From assembly GCF_013372145.1 (NCBI RefSeq), contig NZ_CP053827.1, forward strand, positions 1,550,001 through 1,614,000: DNA of 64,000 nucleotides, given 5' to 3'. The translations under genes and the position numbers were made by a program. This stretch comes from Campylobacter hyointestinalis subsp. hyointestinalis (GTDB lineage Bacteria; Campylobacterota; Campylobacteria; Campylobacterales; Campylobacteraceae). The notes below the pieces were generated by a model. It was not told the origin of the DNA. It saw nothing but the letters and a program-made list of their open reading frames with translations, and searched no databases. This document shows positions 17,316 to 26,781 of this stretch, piece after piece (position 1 is the first letter of the stretch; each line of letters begins with the position of its first letter).

Positions 17316-18434
17316 ATGACTTATAGCAGACAAAGCATAGATGATGATGATATCAGAGCAGTTGTAGAGGTTTTAAAAAGCGATATCATAACTTGTGGCA
17401 AGAAAGTAGATGAGTTTGAAAAAGCACTTTGTGACTACACTGGAGCTAAGTTTGCCGTGGCGATGAACTCAGCTACTTCTGCATTACACGCTGGATACTT
17501 AGCACTTGGACTTGAGAGTGGCGATGAAGTCATCACAACTCCTATCACGTTTGCGGCTACTGCAAACGCAGCTTTGATGTGCGGCGGAGTAGTTAAATTT
17601 GCTGATATCTTGCCAAATGGAAATATCGATCCAAAAAGCGTAGAAAAACTCATAACTACAAAAACAAAAGTCATAACTCCGGTTGATTTTGGCGGACTTC
17701 CAGTAGATATGGAAACATTAAATTTAATAGCAAAAAAGCATAACCTTAAAGTCTTAGACGACGCTTCCCACGCTCTTGGAAGTAGTATAAATAGTCGTAA
17801 AATAGGTACTTTTGGCGATGCTAGCATATTTAGCTTCCATGCCGTCAAGCCCATCACTACGTTTGAAGGTGGAGCACTCCTAACAAATGATGAAGAAACC
17901 GCAACAAAAGCAAGGCTATTACGCTCTCATGGTATCATCAAAAAAACTGCTTGGAACTCAGATATGACGACTCTTGGCTACAACTACCGCTTAAGCGACG
18001 TGGCTTGTGCTTTAGGTATTTCTCAACTAAAAAAGTTAGATATTTTCATAGCAAAACGCGATGCAATAGCCAAATTTTATGATGAAGCATTTGAAAAAAG
18101 TCCGTATTTAAGCACTATAAAAATTCCAACCAATATCACTAGCTCACATCACCTCTATCCAATCTTGCTTTTTAGAGATTTTTGGTGCGACAAAGAGAGC
18201 ATCTATGAAGAGCTTCGTGGCGAAGGTATCGGTGTGCAAGTGCATTACAAACCGACTTATCAATTTAGCTTTTACAAAAATCTTTATGGCGAAATTAGCC
18301 TACCAAATGCAGAGGATTTTTATAGAGCTGAGCTGAGCTTACCTTGTCATCAACTGATGAGCATAGAAGACGCGAAATTCGTAGTAGAAAAACTAAACGA
18401 AACGTTATCCAAACATAAAGGCTGTAAGTTTTAA
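17316..18434 (+). CDS. pseC: UDP-4-keto-6-deoxy-AltNAc 4-aminotransferase (pseudaminic acid pathway)
   Basis: 372 residues of a PLP-dependent sugar aminotransferase. It acts after PseB and adds the 4-amino group. MNSATSALHAGYLAL binds the phosphate, VLDDASHALGS has the PLP Asp, and K178 in SFHAVKPITTFEGGAL is the Schiff-base lysine. NYRLSDVACALGISQL is a family block. Full length, with the same dcd neighbour as in C. jejuni. It is separated from pseB by about 12 kb in this genome. Confidence 0.9.
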   Translation: MTYSRQSIDDDDIRAVVEVLKSDIITCGKKVDEFEKALCDYTGAKFAVAMNSATSALHAGYLALGLESGDEVITTPITFAATANAALMCGGVVKFADILPNGNIDPKSVEKLITTKTKVITPVDFGGLPVDMETLNLIAKKHNLKVLDDASHALGSSINSRKIGTFGDASIFSFHAVKPITTFEGGALLTNDEETATKARLLRSHGIIKKTAWNSDMTTLGYNYRLSDVACALGISQLKKLDIFIAKRDAIAKFYDEAFEKSPYLSTIKIPTNITSSHHLYPILLFRDFWCDKESIYEELRGEGIGVQVHYKPTYQFSFYKNLYGEISLPNAEDFYRAELSLPCHQLMSIEDAKFVVEKLNETLSKHKGCKF

Positions 18435-18450
18435 TCCCAACTTTGATATC

Positions 18451-18489
18451 AAATTTACTCAAATTATTATTATAAATTTGAGTAAATTT
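18451..18489. terminator. Bidirectional terminator after pseC
   Basis: AAATTTACTCAAATT pairs with AATTTGAGTAAATTT, a 15-bp stem with a 9-base loop. It lies between convergent pseC and the Fe-S oxidoreductase gene. Confidence 0.7.
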
Positions 18490-18498
18490 AGTCTTTCT

Positions 18499-19761
18499 TT
18501 ACAGCACTTTTGCTATAAGCTCGATAGGATTTTCACATCTCATATCGGAATTTTGAAGATGAAGCGCGTTATTTAGTTGCATTTTACAAGCGCTACACTC
18601 TGCGCTTACACAGTTAGCTTCAGTTTTTATTATGCTAGTAGCTCTACTAAGTCCTGCTGCGCGAGATAAATGATACTTTTCGCTTTGCATAGTCACGCCG
18701 CCAAATCCACAGCAGCTAGTAGTATCCCTCATCTCTTTGATATTATAAACCTTACTTAGTAAAGCTCTAGGTTCTTTAAATACGCCTTGCATTTTTTTAG
18801 CATGACAAGGATCGTGATAAGTGATAGTTTGTTTATCTAAATTCGCTCCTATTTTTGCAAGAATTTCACTCAAATTCGTATATTTCTCAAAATACTCTGT
18901 AGCCAAAAATATCTTTTTACTCACATTTTTAGCACGACCCTGCCACTCTTCATCATTTGCAAAAAAATGTTCGTAATCGACCTTTATCATCGCACTACAA
19001 GTGGCTTCTGGGATAATGATAGCTTCACAAATTTCAAGCATTTTCTCAAAATACGCAATATTTTTTTTAGCCAAAACCTCAACCGTGTTAAAATCACCAG
19101 TAAAATACGCCGGAGCAGCGCAACAACTTTGATCTTTCATCAAATGAGCATTTAAATTTAATGTTTTACAAATTTTTAGCAATCCTTCACCGATGCTAGT
19201 ATATGCGTAGTTACCCATACAGCCTATGAAAATTCCGACTGTTTTTTCGCCGCCGTTATCAATAAATTCTGGATGAGAATTTAAAAAACTCTTTTTGCTA
19301 GCAGTCGGAAGTAGTCTTTCTTTTTTTAACATCGGGATGCTAAAACGCGCTTGCATCTCACCGTTTCCTACTTTAAATCCACAACTTTGAAAAACATATC
19401 CCATACAAGCCGCAAGATCCATAATCTTACGATGTCTAAGCAACCAAAAAAATGCTTTTTTAAACCATGCTATACCGAATTTATCTGCTATATCGCGCCT
19501 GACGTTTTCTATCATCGTATCAGTTGCTAACGAATTTGGACATTCGCTTACGCAATTTGTACATAAAAAGCAACTTTCAAATATATCTTTAGTGTTTTTA
19601 TCTAGTTTAAGCTCACCGCGACTGTAAGCACCAAGCAGATCAAGAAATCCCCTAGGGCTCTTTGTCTCATCGCCGCTGATCTTGAAAATAGTACAGTTTG
19701 GCTTACATTTTCCACATTTTACACACGCATCTGAAATGGTATTAAAATTATATTTTTGCAT
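18499..19761 (-). CDS. Fe-S oxidoreductase, GlcF/LutA-like (CCG domains)
   Basis: 420 residues. Two 4Fe-4S motifs lie at the N-terminus: CVKCGKCKPNC and CFLCTNCVSECP. Two CCG-type cysteine domains follow (QSCCAAPAYF, then DPCHAKK with SCCGFGGVTM). This is the layout of GlcF, LutA and LldE-like subunits that pass electrons from a flavin-linked hydroxy-acid dehydrogenase. No GlcD-type flavin subunit is adjacent, so the partner is unknown. It is the last gene of the hemB-to-here operon, directly abutting proC. Confidence 0.8.
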   Translation of the reverse strand: MQKYNFNTISDACVKCGKCKPNCTIFKISGDETKSPRGFLDLLGAYSRGELKLDKNTKDIFESCFLCTNCVSECPNSLATDTMIENVRRDIADKFGIAWFKKAFFWLLRHRKIMDLAACMGYVFQSCGFKVGNGEMQARFSIPMLKKERLLPTASKKSFLNSHPEFIDNGGEKTVGIFIGCMGNYAYTSIGEGLLKICKTLNLNAHLMKDQSCCAAPAYFTGDFNTVEVLAKKNIAYFEKMLEICEAIIIPEATCSAMIKVDYEHFFANDEEWQGRAKNVSKKIFLATEYFEKYTNLSEILAKIGANLDKQTITYHDPCHAKKMQGVFKEPRALLSKVYNIKEMRDTTSCCGFGGVTMQSEKYHLSRAAGLSRATSIIKTEANCVSAECSACKMQLNNALHLQNSDMRCENPIELIAKVL

Positions 19762-20508
19762 TTAACTTCTCTGTTTTTTTGTACTTGCTTTTACAGCTTC
19801 TATAAAAGCGCTTCTAACGGCGTATTTTTCAAGCTCTGCTACGCCTTCTATCGTAGTACCTCCCGGACTGCAAACTGCTTCTTTGATAAGAGCTGGATGT
19901 GAGCTTGCTAAAAGCTTGCTAAAGCCGTTAAAAAGTCCATTTACTAAGATATTTGCATCATCTTTTTTTAATCCTTCTAAAACTCCTGCATTACTTAGAG
20001 CTTCAGCTATGAGAGCAAGATATGCAGGTGCACATCCCCCAAGCACGCTAGCAGCGTCTAGCTCATTTTTAGTTTCGAGCTTGACTGAGCTACCAAAGCC
20101 GTTTAAAATTTGCGATATCAAAAGTGTGTCACCTTCACTCATAAAAGGTGTTATGCTAGAGTTAAATTTAGCAGCGATATTTGGCAAACAAACAGCGTAA
20201 TTTTGAGCTTTTATATGACTTTTTAATAGCTCAAGACCTGTTCTTGCTAGTACGCTTATGCAAACTTTTGCATCTCCTTTTAGTAAATTTGATACGCTTT
20301 GTAAAGCGTACGACTTTACTGCAAGTATTATATTTTTATCTTTTATATCAAAGACATCGCCGTAAAGCTCTACGCTAAATCCTGCTTCTTTTAGATTTAC
20401 AAGTTTTGCTTTATCTCTTCCTACTATAATGACATCAAAACCGCTATTTTTTAGCCCGTAAGCCATAGCAGTTCCCATATTTCCGCCGCCTAAAATATAT
20501 ATTTTCAT
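19762..20508 (-). CDS. proC: Pyrroline-5-carboxylate reductase
   Basis: 248 residues. The NAD(P) loop is YILGGGNMGTAMAYGL at the N-terminus. The C-terminal signature SPGGTTIEGVAELEKY binds substrate, and VCLPNIAAKFNSSIT is the middle block. It makes proline from pyrroline-5-carboxylate. It is slightly short for the family (about 265). It overlaps the upstream gene by 4 bases. Confidence 0.92.
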   Translation of the reverse strand: MKIYILGGGNMGTAMAYGLKNSGFDVIIVGRDKAKLVNLKEAGFSVELYGDVFDIKDKNIILAVKSYALQSVSNLLKGDAKVCISVLARTGLELLKSHIKAQNYAVCLPNIAAKFNSSITPFMSEGDTLLISQILNGFGSSVKLETKNELDAASVLGGCAPAYLALIAEALSNAGVLEGLKKDDANILVNGLFNGFSKLLASSHPALIKEAVCSPGGTTIEGVAELEKYAVRSAFIEAVKASTKKQRS

Positions 20509-21323
20509 TTTACAACCTGTTTTAAAACTGAAATATCATCAAATTTACTCATATCGTCATCGTTTTTTATAAAATTCGTTATATCATTTAAACTATATTT
20601 TGTATGATTAAAGCTTACGATACTTATCTCATCACCAGTTTTTAAAAAGCGATTTTCACCCTTAGGCTCGTATCTAGTAGCTCCGATCGTGATGATGACG
20701 TCTTTTTTATACCCGCTTTTTCTTAGAATTTCACCTAAATCCTCAAGTACAGAAAAATCTTTTTGAGAGTTAAAAGTGTCTTTTATCCAGCCTAAAAGTT
20801 TGGCGTAGATATAGTTATATTCACTTATTTTCGCACACTCGCCATACCTAAAAAACTCTTCATTGCTTTTTAAAAACGAAACTAAAGAGTAATCATTGCA
20901 AATACCAGTTTCATCAAATTTATCTATTTTTATCTCGTTACCAAAACCTTTTGAACCGCTTGAGAAATTCTTTTTTTGAGATATTTTGGTAGCTGTCTTA
21001 TCGCCTCTAACTGAAGCGTCGTTAAACGCCATAAACGCAATCGGCGTGATATCTTTAATGATACCGTTTTCATACTCAAACTCACATCTAATGGCGATTT
21101 CTGGTTCAGCTTGGATATCTTTACCGTGAGCCAATATCAAATTTAAATTATCAATACAATCTCTCCCCAAAAATCCATCAAATCCAGGAATATAAAAAGG
21201 GAAAATCCCTTTTGGAGCGTCTACTTCTTGAGTCTTGATATCTACAAAGTCACTCGCCTCTCCTGCTTGCTCTAAATGAAAAGCAAAGTTCCCAACCACC
21301 CCAAATCCTAAGAAATTTTTCAT
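20505..21323 (-). CDS. Conserved protein of unknown function (DUF5718-like)
   Basis: 272 residues, no signal peptide or membrane span. The N-terminus FLGFGVVGNFAFHLEQAGE and the stretch GFDGFLGRDCIDNLNLILAHG with EPEIAIRCEFEYENG look like the fumarylacetoacetate-hydrolase-type fold. I believe this is the family named DUF5718 in campylobacters, but I cannot confirm that. It lies 2 bases after hemN and overlaps proC by 4, so it is made together with heme and proline enzymes. Function unknown. Confidence 0.6.
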   Translation of the reverse strand: MKNFLGFGVVGNFAFHLEQAGEASDFVDIKTQEVDAPKGIFPFYIPGFDGFLGRDCIDNLNLILAHGKDIQAEPEIAIRCEFEYENGIIKDITPIAFMAFNDASVRGDKTATKISQKKNFSSGSKGFGNEIKIDKFDETGICNDYSLVSFLKSNEEFFRYGECAKISEYNYIYAKLLGWIKDTFNSQKDFSVLEDLGEILRKSGYKKDVIITIGATRYEPKGENRFLKTGDEISIVSFNHTKYSLNDITNFIKNDDDMSKFDDISVLKQVVK

Positions 21324-21325
21324 CT

Positions 21326-22687
21326 TTATACCGTTTTTGAAAAGCTATTTTTGACGTCTTTGAATTTGACCATATATTCATCAAAACACATAGCGATATT
21401 TCTTATAAGAAGAGTTCCTGTTTCATTTACTTTTATCTTTTGGGGTGAAATTTCTACAAAATCCTTTAATTCTTCAAGCTCATTTAGCTCATTTTTAAAA
21501 TGTTCCCAAAAATCAATGTTAAATTTAGTTTCAATAGCTTTTATGTCAAGAGCGAAATTCGCCATAAGATCCATAATCACGGCTTTCCTTAGCTTGTCCT
21601 CTTTGCTTAGCATTACACCTTTGAAATTTGGCAGTCTGCCCTCGTCGATAGCTTTTTCGTATCCGTCCATATCTTTGAAATTTTGCGCGTAGTAGTCCTC
21701 GCCCTCGCCTATACTAGTAAGTCCGATACCGATGAGATCAGCACCGCCCTTGGTCGTATATCCTTGGAAATTTCTATGGAGCGTCCCGCTTTTTAGTGCG
21801 TGAAATAGCTCATCTTCAGGCTTAGCGTAGTGATCCATTCCTATCATTTTGTATCCATTTGAAGTGAGAAATTCCATAGTGTATTTTAGAATTTCTAGCT
21901 TGACTTTTGGGCTTGGAAGAGTGCTTTCATCAAATTTTCTCATACTCTTTTTAATCCATGGCACATGAGCGTAATTAAACACGGCAAATCTATCAGGATT
22001 TAGCTTAAGTCCTAGATCTAGCGTATTTTTGAAGCTCTCTAAACTCTGAAATGGAAGTCCGTAAATAAGATCTGTATTTACGCTGATGATACCCTTAGCC
22101 CTAGCCATATCTACTGCGTTTTTAGTCATGTCAAACGGCTGAATTCTATGGATCTCTTTTTGAACTTTTTCATCGAAATCTTGCACACCAAAGCTCACAC
22201 GGTTAAACCCGTGACTAGTTAGCACATCTAGTTGCTCTTCGTTTAAAAATCTAGGATCGATCTCACAGCTTATCTCAGCATCATCACTCCAGTTTTTAAA
22301 ATGCCTTTTTATGGATTCAATAAGTCTATTAAGCTCACTAGCGCTATAAAACGTAGGCGTTCCACCGCCAAAGTGCATCTGCGTAACTTTGCGATTTGTA
22401 TCTAAAACCGTACTTAAGATATCAAGCTCTTTATCTACATAATCCAAATACCTACCCATTTTGTCACTTTTGCTAGTGTATATGACATTACAGCCACAAA
22501 AATAACAAGCCGAACGACAAAATGGTAGATGAAAATACAATGATAAAGGTCTATTTTTATCGCCGTTTCTCAGTCGTTTTGTGTATTCATCATAGTTAAA
22601 CTCGTCACTAAACTCAAGCGCAGTTGGATAGCTCGTGTATCTTGGTCCTGGTTTAGAATATTTTATAAATGCGTCAAAGTTTATCAT
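21326..22687 (-). CDS. hemN: Oxygen-independent coproporphyrinogen III oxidase
   Basis: 453 residues, the true HemN length. The radical SAM cluster is C57, C61 and C64 with C66 next to it in PFCRSACYFCGCNVI, the CxxxCxxCxC pattern of genuine HemN. Further blocks are MHFGGGTPTF, GVQDFDEKVQ and DLIYGLPFQ. It oxidatively decarboxylates coproporphyrinogen III in anaerobic heme synthesis. It sits in one operon with hemB and overlaps the DUF2603 gene by 4 bases. Confidence 0.93.
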   Translation of the reverse strand: MINFDAFIKYSKPGPRYTSYPTALEFSDEFNYDEYTKRLRNGDKNRPLSLYFHLPFCRSACYFCGCNVIYTSKSDKMGRYLDYVDKELDILSTVLDTNRKVTQMHFGGGTPTFYSASELNRLIESIKRHFKNWSDDAEISCEIDPRFLNEEQLDVLTSHGFNRVSFGVQDFDEKVQKEIHRIQPFDMTKNAVDMARAKGIISVNTDLIYGLPFQSLESFKNTLDLGLKLNPDRFAVFNYAHVPWIKKSMRKFDESTLPSPKVKLEILKYTMEFLTSNGYKMIGMDHYAKPEDELFHALKSGTLHRNFQGYTTKGGADLIGIGLTSIGEGEDYYAQNFKDMDGYEKAIDEGRLPNFKGVMLSKEDKLRKAVIMDLMANFALDIKAIETKFNIDFWEHFKNELNELEELKDFVEISPQKIKVNETGTLLIRNIAMCFDEYMVKFKDVKNSFSKTV

Positions 22688-23136
22688 TGTATTTCCTTGT
22701 TTGTATGGATCAAATTTTGCATATCTACAAATAAATTTGGATGTTCTCTTTTGATTTTTTTGATTATCTGATCCAAATTTGGCTCTTTTTTAAATTTTTT
22801 GCCTTTTATCTCATTTATAGCTACACTCCAAACATCGCCAAAATCAACAGGAATATGCTGCCAAATAGATCTTTCAAGCTTTAGCTCAAAATTCTCTTTT
22901 TGTGTATTTTTTAATGAATTTAAAATAGCTTCAAACAGAGCTGCTGATATAAGAGCACACTCTTCTCCATTGCTACTGACGCCAAACCATGGGTTTGTAA
23001 GATCGATATTTCCTCTGTTTATAGTGAGCTTCATCTCTTTTTCATCTATTTGTTCTAGCTTAAATGTTGTTCGTTTTGCTTTAGAGATACCAAGAGTGCT
23101 ACTTATATCATCTAGTCTTTTATGCTTTTTACTCAT
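22684..23136 (-). CDS. DUF2603 family protein
   Basis: 150 residues, soluble and highly charged. The central block [25 protein letters not shown] is, as I recall, typical of DUF2603, a family largely confined to Campylobacter and relatives. It lies between hemN and argF in C. jejuni too (Cj0993c). It overlaps argF by 8 bases and hemN by 4. Function unknown; the fixed place beside hemN is the only hint. Confidence 0.7.
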   Translation of the reverse strand: MSKKHKRLDDISSTLGISKAKRTTFKLEQIDEKEMKLTINRGNIDLTNPWFGVSSNGEECALISAALFEAILNSLKNTQKENFELKLERSIWQHIPVDFGDVWSVAINEIKGKKFKKEPNLDQIIKKIKREHPNLFVDMQNLIHTNKEIQ

Positions 23137-24061
23137 ATCTTTTCCTATCGCACCAAACCATTACGCCTTTTTGAGCATGCAAACGATTTTCTGCTTCGCT
23201 GAAGATCTCTTCTGCGTGAGCTTCAAAAACGCTTCCACTTACTTCATATCCGCGGTAAGCTGGCAAACAGTGTAAAAATTTAGCATCTTTAGCAGCTAAG
23301 CTCATCATCGCATCATCAACGCAGTATCCAGCAAAATCCTTAATGCGCTTTTCTTTCTCATCTTCTTGCCCCATAGAAACCCAAGTATCTGTAGTAACGA
23401 CGTCCGCACCACTAACAGCAACTTTTGGATCATTTGTAATGATTAAATTTGCACCGCTTATTTTGGCGTTTTTTTCTGCCTTGTCTAAAACCCATTGCGG
23501 TACTTCATAGCCTTTTGGAGTGGCAACCCTAAGCTCAAAACCAAGCTTAGATGCAGCCATAAGCCACGAATTAGCCATATTATTGCCATCGCCTATATAT
23601 GCTACTTTCATAGTTTGTAAATTTAATCCAAGTTCGCTTAAGGTAAGCAGATCAGCCATAAGCTGAACAGGATGAAAATCATCGCTAAGACCATTTATAA
23701 CAGGTACGCCACTAAATTTAGCAAATTCCTCTAAGTCGCTTTGTTTATAAACTCTAGCCATTATCATATCTACCATTCTTCCAAGAACTCTAGCAGTATC
23801 TTTGATAGGTTCGCCGCGCCCTAATTGTATATCGCGACTACTTAAAAATAGCCCTTTGCCGCCGAGCTGATGAATGCCGACTTCAAAGCTAACTCTTGTC
23901 CTAGTCGAACTTTTTTCAAATATCATTGCTAAGGTTTGGTCTTTGAGATAAGAGATATAATTTTTACTTTTTGCCTCTTTTTTAATCTTGGCGGCTAAAT
24001 TTAAAATATCTAAAATCTCATCTTTACTAAAATCGTTTAATGTCAAAAAATGTCTCATCAT
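23129..24061 (-). CDS. argF: Ornithine carbamoyltransferase
   Basis: 310 residues. It makes citrulline from ornithine and carbamoyl phosphate. [13 protein letters not shown] (about residues 50-62) binds carbamoyl phosphate, [11 protein letters not shown] and [11 protein letters not shown] are family blocks, and [12 protein letters not shown] contains the catalytic Cys. Complete. It overlaps hemB by 4 bases upstream. Confidence 0.95.
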   Translation of the reverse strand: MMRHFLTLNDFSKDEILDILNLAAKIKKEAKSKNYISYLKDQTLAMIFEKSSTRTRVSFEVGIHQLGGKGLFLSSRDIQLGRGEPIKDTARVLGRMVDMIMARVYKQSDLEEFAKFSGVPVINGLSDDFHPVQLMADLLTLSELGLNLQTMKVAYIGDGNNMANSWLMAASKLGFELRVATPKGYEVPQWVLDKAEKNAKISGANLIITNDPKVAVSGADVVTTDTWVSMGQEDEKEKRIKDFAGYCVDDAMMSLAAKDAKFLHCLPAYRGYEVSGSVFEAHAEEIFSEAENRLHAQKGVMVWCDRKRYE

Positions 24062-25044
24062 CGCACTTTATTTTGGGATTTTAGGATTTTAGCTACTTCT
24101 TTTGCGTGGTAGCTTATTATCAGATCTGCTCCTGCACGCTTAAATCCAACCATTGTTTCCATCATAACGCGCTCATAGTCGATGACACCGGCTTTTGCAC
24201 CGGCTTTTAGCAGCGCATACTCGCCACTTACGTTATACGCACAGACTGGAAGAAGAGTTCTTTCTTTGATATCACGCAATATATCAAGGTAAGCTAAAGC
24301 CGGTTTTACCATTAAAATATCTGCACCTTGCGCTTCATCTTCTAAGCTTTCATTTATCGCTTCAAGGCGGTTTGCGCAGTCCATTTGGTAGCTTTTTCTA
24401 TCGCCAAAGCTTGGCGCACTCTCAGCCACGTCGCGAAATGGCCCATAATACGCAGAAGCAAATTTAGTAGAATACGCCATGATCGGAAGATTTTCATATC
24501 CGTTTTCATCAAGAGCGTTTCTTAAAGTTTCTATGATGCCATCCATCATACCGCTTGGAGCTATCATATCAGCACCCGCTCTTGCATGAATTAAAGCTTG
24601 TTTAGCAGAGATCTCAAGCGTGGCGTCATTATCGACTGTTTTATGAACATGATCAAGTATTCCGCAATGCCCGTGATCCGTATATTCGCAAAAGCAAAGA
24701 TCAGTTATGACCACAAGCCCTGGAAATTTAGCTTTTATAGCTCTTAGAGATCTCGCGATCAGTCCATCATCACTCAAAGCGTCGCTACCTATGCTATCTT
24801 TTAGGCTTGGAATTCCAAATAAAAGTATGGATTTTATACCTAAGCTTACGACTTCTTCACACTCTTTTAAAAGCTCGTCAATACTTAGCTGAAATACTCC
24901 TGGCATCGAGCTTATCTCTTTTTTGATACCATTTCCCTCAACGACAAAAAGCGGATAGATGAAATCTTCTACACAAATTTTATTTTCCCTGACCATATCG
25001 CGAACGGCAGGATTTATTCTAAGTCTTCTAAATCTCGCAAACAT
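24058..25044 (-). CDS. hemB: Delta-aminolevulinic acid dehydratase (porphobilinogen synthase)
   Basis: 328 residues from the ATG at 25044 ([17 protein letters not shown]). I chose this over an upstream in-frame start at 25068 because AGGAG lies 7 bases before 25044 and the promoter -10 box overlaps the longer start. [14 protein letters not shown] is the cysteine-rich metal site. The two Schiff-base lysines lie in [13 protein letters not shown] and [11 protein letters not shown]. First gene of a seven-gene operon running to 18499. Confidence 0.94.
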   Translation of the reverse strand: MFARFRRLRINPAVRDMVRENKICVEDFIYPLFVVEGNGIKKEISSMPGVFQLSIDELLKECEEVVSLGIKSILLFGIPSLKDSIGSDALSDDGLIARSLRAIKAKFPGLVVITDLCFCEYTDHGHCGILDHVHKTVDNDATLEISAKQALIHARAGADMIAPSGMMDGIIETLRNALDENGYENLPIMAYSTKFASAYYGPFRDVAESAPSFGDRKSYQMDCANRLEAINESLEDEAQGADILMVKPALAYLDILRDIKERTLLPVCAYNVSGEYALLKAGAKAGVIDYERVMMETMVGFKRAGADLIISYHAKEVAKILKSQNKVR

Positions 25045-25067
25045 AATATAACTCCTAGTTTTTGACA

Positions 25068-25073
25068 ATTATA
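25068..25073 (-). promoter_or_regulatory. Sigma70 -10 element for the hemB operon
   Basis: TATAAT on the minus strand, 24 bases before the chosen hemB ATG, with AGGAG in between. Confidence 0.5.
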
Positions 25074-25162
25074 TCTAAAATAATGTTAATTAAAAATTAT
25101 CTATTTTTCATAAATTTAAATATTTTTGATACACTTTAGGTAAAAAATAAAAAGAAGAGTCA

Positions 25163-25750
25163 ATGCAAATACAAAGCTCAGAGATAGCAAATTTGCCGAG
25201 TCGTTTTGGCAAATTTAAAATAAAATCATACAAAGAAAACTCGTGCAAAGAACATCTTGTCGTGTTTTCCCCAAATTTAGACGTAAGCAAACCAGTAAAT
25301 GTGAGAATTCACTCGGAGTGCTTAACAGGAGACGCGATCGGTAGCCTAAAATGCGATTGCCGCGATCAGCTAGAAGCTAGCCTAAAATACATAAACGAAA
25401 ATAGCGGAATGGTCATTTACTTGCGCCAGGAAGGGCGAAACATCGGACTACTTAATAAAGTAAATGCTTACGCCTTGCAAGACATCGGGCTTGATACCAT
25501 AGAAGCAAATCACCAGCTAGGTTTTAAAGCCGATGAGAGAACTTATGAGATAGTCGATTTTATACTAAAAGATTTTGGTATAAAAAGTATAAATTTACTA
25601 ACAAACAATCCGTTAAAACTAGCCGGTCTTACTTGCGTCAAAATAGAAAAAAGAATTCCTATCGAGATAAAACCAAATGAGTTCAACGAAAGTTATTTAA
25701 GAGTCAAAAAAGAGCAGATGGGGCATATGCTAGATGTTGTTACCAAATGA
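25163..25750 (+). CDS. ribA: GTP cyclohydrolase II
   Basis: 195 residues. The zinc cysteines form C-x10-C-x-C in [18 protein letters not shown], and [21 protein letters not shown] is the GTP-binding and catalytic block. It opens GTP to start riboflavin synthesis. It is the stand-alone RibA form, without DHBP synthase. Its end overlaps the rsmG start by 17 bases. Confidence 0.94.
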   Translation: MQIQSSEIANLPSRFGKFKIKSYKENSCKEHLVVFSPNLDVSKPVNVRIHSECLTGDAIGSLKCDCRDQLEASLKYINENSGMVIYLRQEGRNIGLLNKVNAYALQDIGLDTIEANHQLGFKADERTYEIVDFILKDFGIKSINLLTNNPLKLAGLTCVKIEKRIPIEIKPNEFNESYLRVKKEQMGHMLDVVTK

Positions 25751-26285
25751 TTTTTGGGACAAAGTAGATGAATTCGAGCTTGTCTTAAAACAGTTTAATA
25801 AAATCCATAGTTTGACGAATTATAACGACATAAAACCGGTCGTAGAAGATAGTATAAAGCCGCTTGAGTTTTTAGATATTAGCCCTAAAACAGTGTGCGA
25901 CGTAGGAAGTGGAGCTGGTTTTCCAGCTCTATTTTTAAGTCTCATTTTAAAAACAAGCGAATTTCATCTTTATGAACCGATCGCTAAAAAATCAAGCTTT
26001 TTAGCCTACGTAAAAACGAAGCTTGGTTTAAAAAACATAACAGTTCATCCAAAAAAACTTGAGGATAGTACTAAATTTATAGCTGATCTCATCACTTCAA
26101 GGGCGCTTATGAAAACTCAGTTTTTACTCAAAATTTGTAATGGATTTTATGATGAAAATACAAAGTTTTTACTATATAAATGAAGTCTAGCAAAAGATGA
26201 GATCAATGACTTAGAGTGCCAAAAAGATATCATCAAAAACAAAGCTCATAGAAACTATATATTTTTAAAAGGGATAAAATGTTAG
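25734..26285 (+). pseudogene. rsmG: 16S rRNA m7G527 methyltransferase, interrupted by an in-frame TGA
   Basis: The frame starts [13 protein letters not shown] and carries the SAM loop [17 protein letters not shown] and [13 protein letters not shown]. It stops at TGA 26181-26183 after 149 residues. The same frame continues without break for 33 codons (SLAKDEINDLECQKDI to YIFLKGIKC) to TAG at 26283-26285, and the following small gene overlaps that true end. In the family a Gly (GGA) is expected at the TGA. So a single G to T change truncates RsmG by about one fifth. Such proteins may be inactive. RsmG loss is known to give low-level streptomycin resistance. A sequencing error is the alternative. 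Confidence 0.8.
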
Positions 26286-26473
26286 GAAAAATCATAATCT
26301 TCGGAGTTATAATTGCGATCATTTACTTTTTTATACTGCCTAAATTTAGAAAAAAAACACCTAAAAACAGCATAGAAAATTTCGTAGAATGCGATGAATG
26401 CAAGACGTTTGTAAGTATGAAAGATACTATTTTAAAAGACGGCAAATACGTTTGCAAGGAGTGTTTAAAATGA
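26279..26473 (+). CDS. Small membrane-anchored zinc-ribbon protein (PP0621-like)
   Basis: 64 residues. An N-terminal membrane span (KIIIFGVIIAIIYFFIL) precedes a short cytoplasmic domain with two CxxC pairs, CDECKTF and CKECLK, likely a zinc ribbon. I recall the PP0621 family as having this layout. It overlaps the original rsmG end by 7 bases and the next gene by 4, so it is in the ribA operon. Function unknown. Confidence 0.7.
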   Translation: MLGKIIIFGVIIAIIYFFILPKFRKKTPKNSIENFVECDECKTFVSMKDTILKDGKYVCKECLK

Positions 26474-26778
26474 TAGTTTTTGGAAGTGAGTTTGTGCCGT
26501 ATTCAAAGATCGTTTTAGAAGATTTTAGCCTTTTAAATTTAAAAAAACAAGCCGAGTTTCTAAGAGTAAATTCAAAAAAACAAGCTATTTTTGCAAATGC
26601 AAACTCAGTTAAATTTATAGTCTGTGATAATCTTAGCTTCGCTAGAGTTCTTCAAAGCATAGCAAATGACTATCTATTTGATTCTAAAATAGCTCTTCTT
26701 GTAAATGACGATATAGAGCTAGAAGCGGCGTGCGATGCAAGAATAGACGCCGTGATATATAAAAATATATTAGGATAA
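26470..26778 (+). CDS. Conserved hypothetical protein
   Basis: 102 residues from the ATG at 26470, which overlaps the upstream stop as ATGA and is preferred over an upstream out-of-context ATG. It has alternating beta and alpha segments (IVFGSEFVPYSKI, FIVCDNLSFARVLQ, ALLVNDDIELEAAC), like a small nucleotide- or regulator-type fold. No motif that I recognise. It lies 3 bases before htpX, in the ribA-htpX operon. Confidence 0.65.
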   Translation: MIVFGSEFVPYSKIVLEDFSLLNLKKQAEFLRVNSKKQAIFANANSVKFIVCDNLSFARVLQSIANDYLFDSKIALLVNDDIELEAACDARIDAVIYKNILG

Positions 26779-26781
26779 TAT

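Noticed and set aside
26181-26183. TGA in rsmG as a selenocysteine codon
   Set aside because: The family has Gly at this place, the site is not catalytic and I see no stem-loop directly downstream that looks like a SECIS element.
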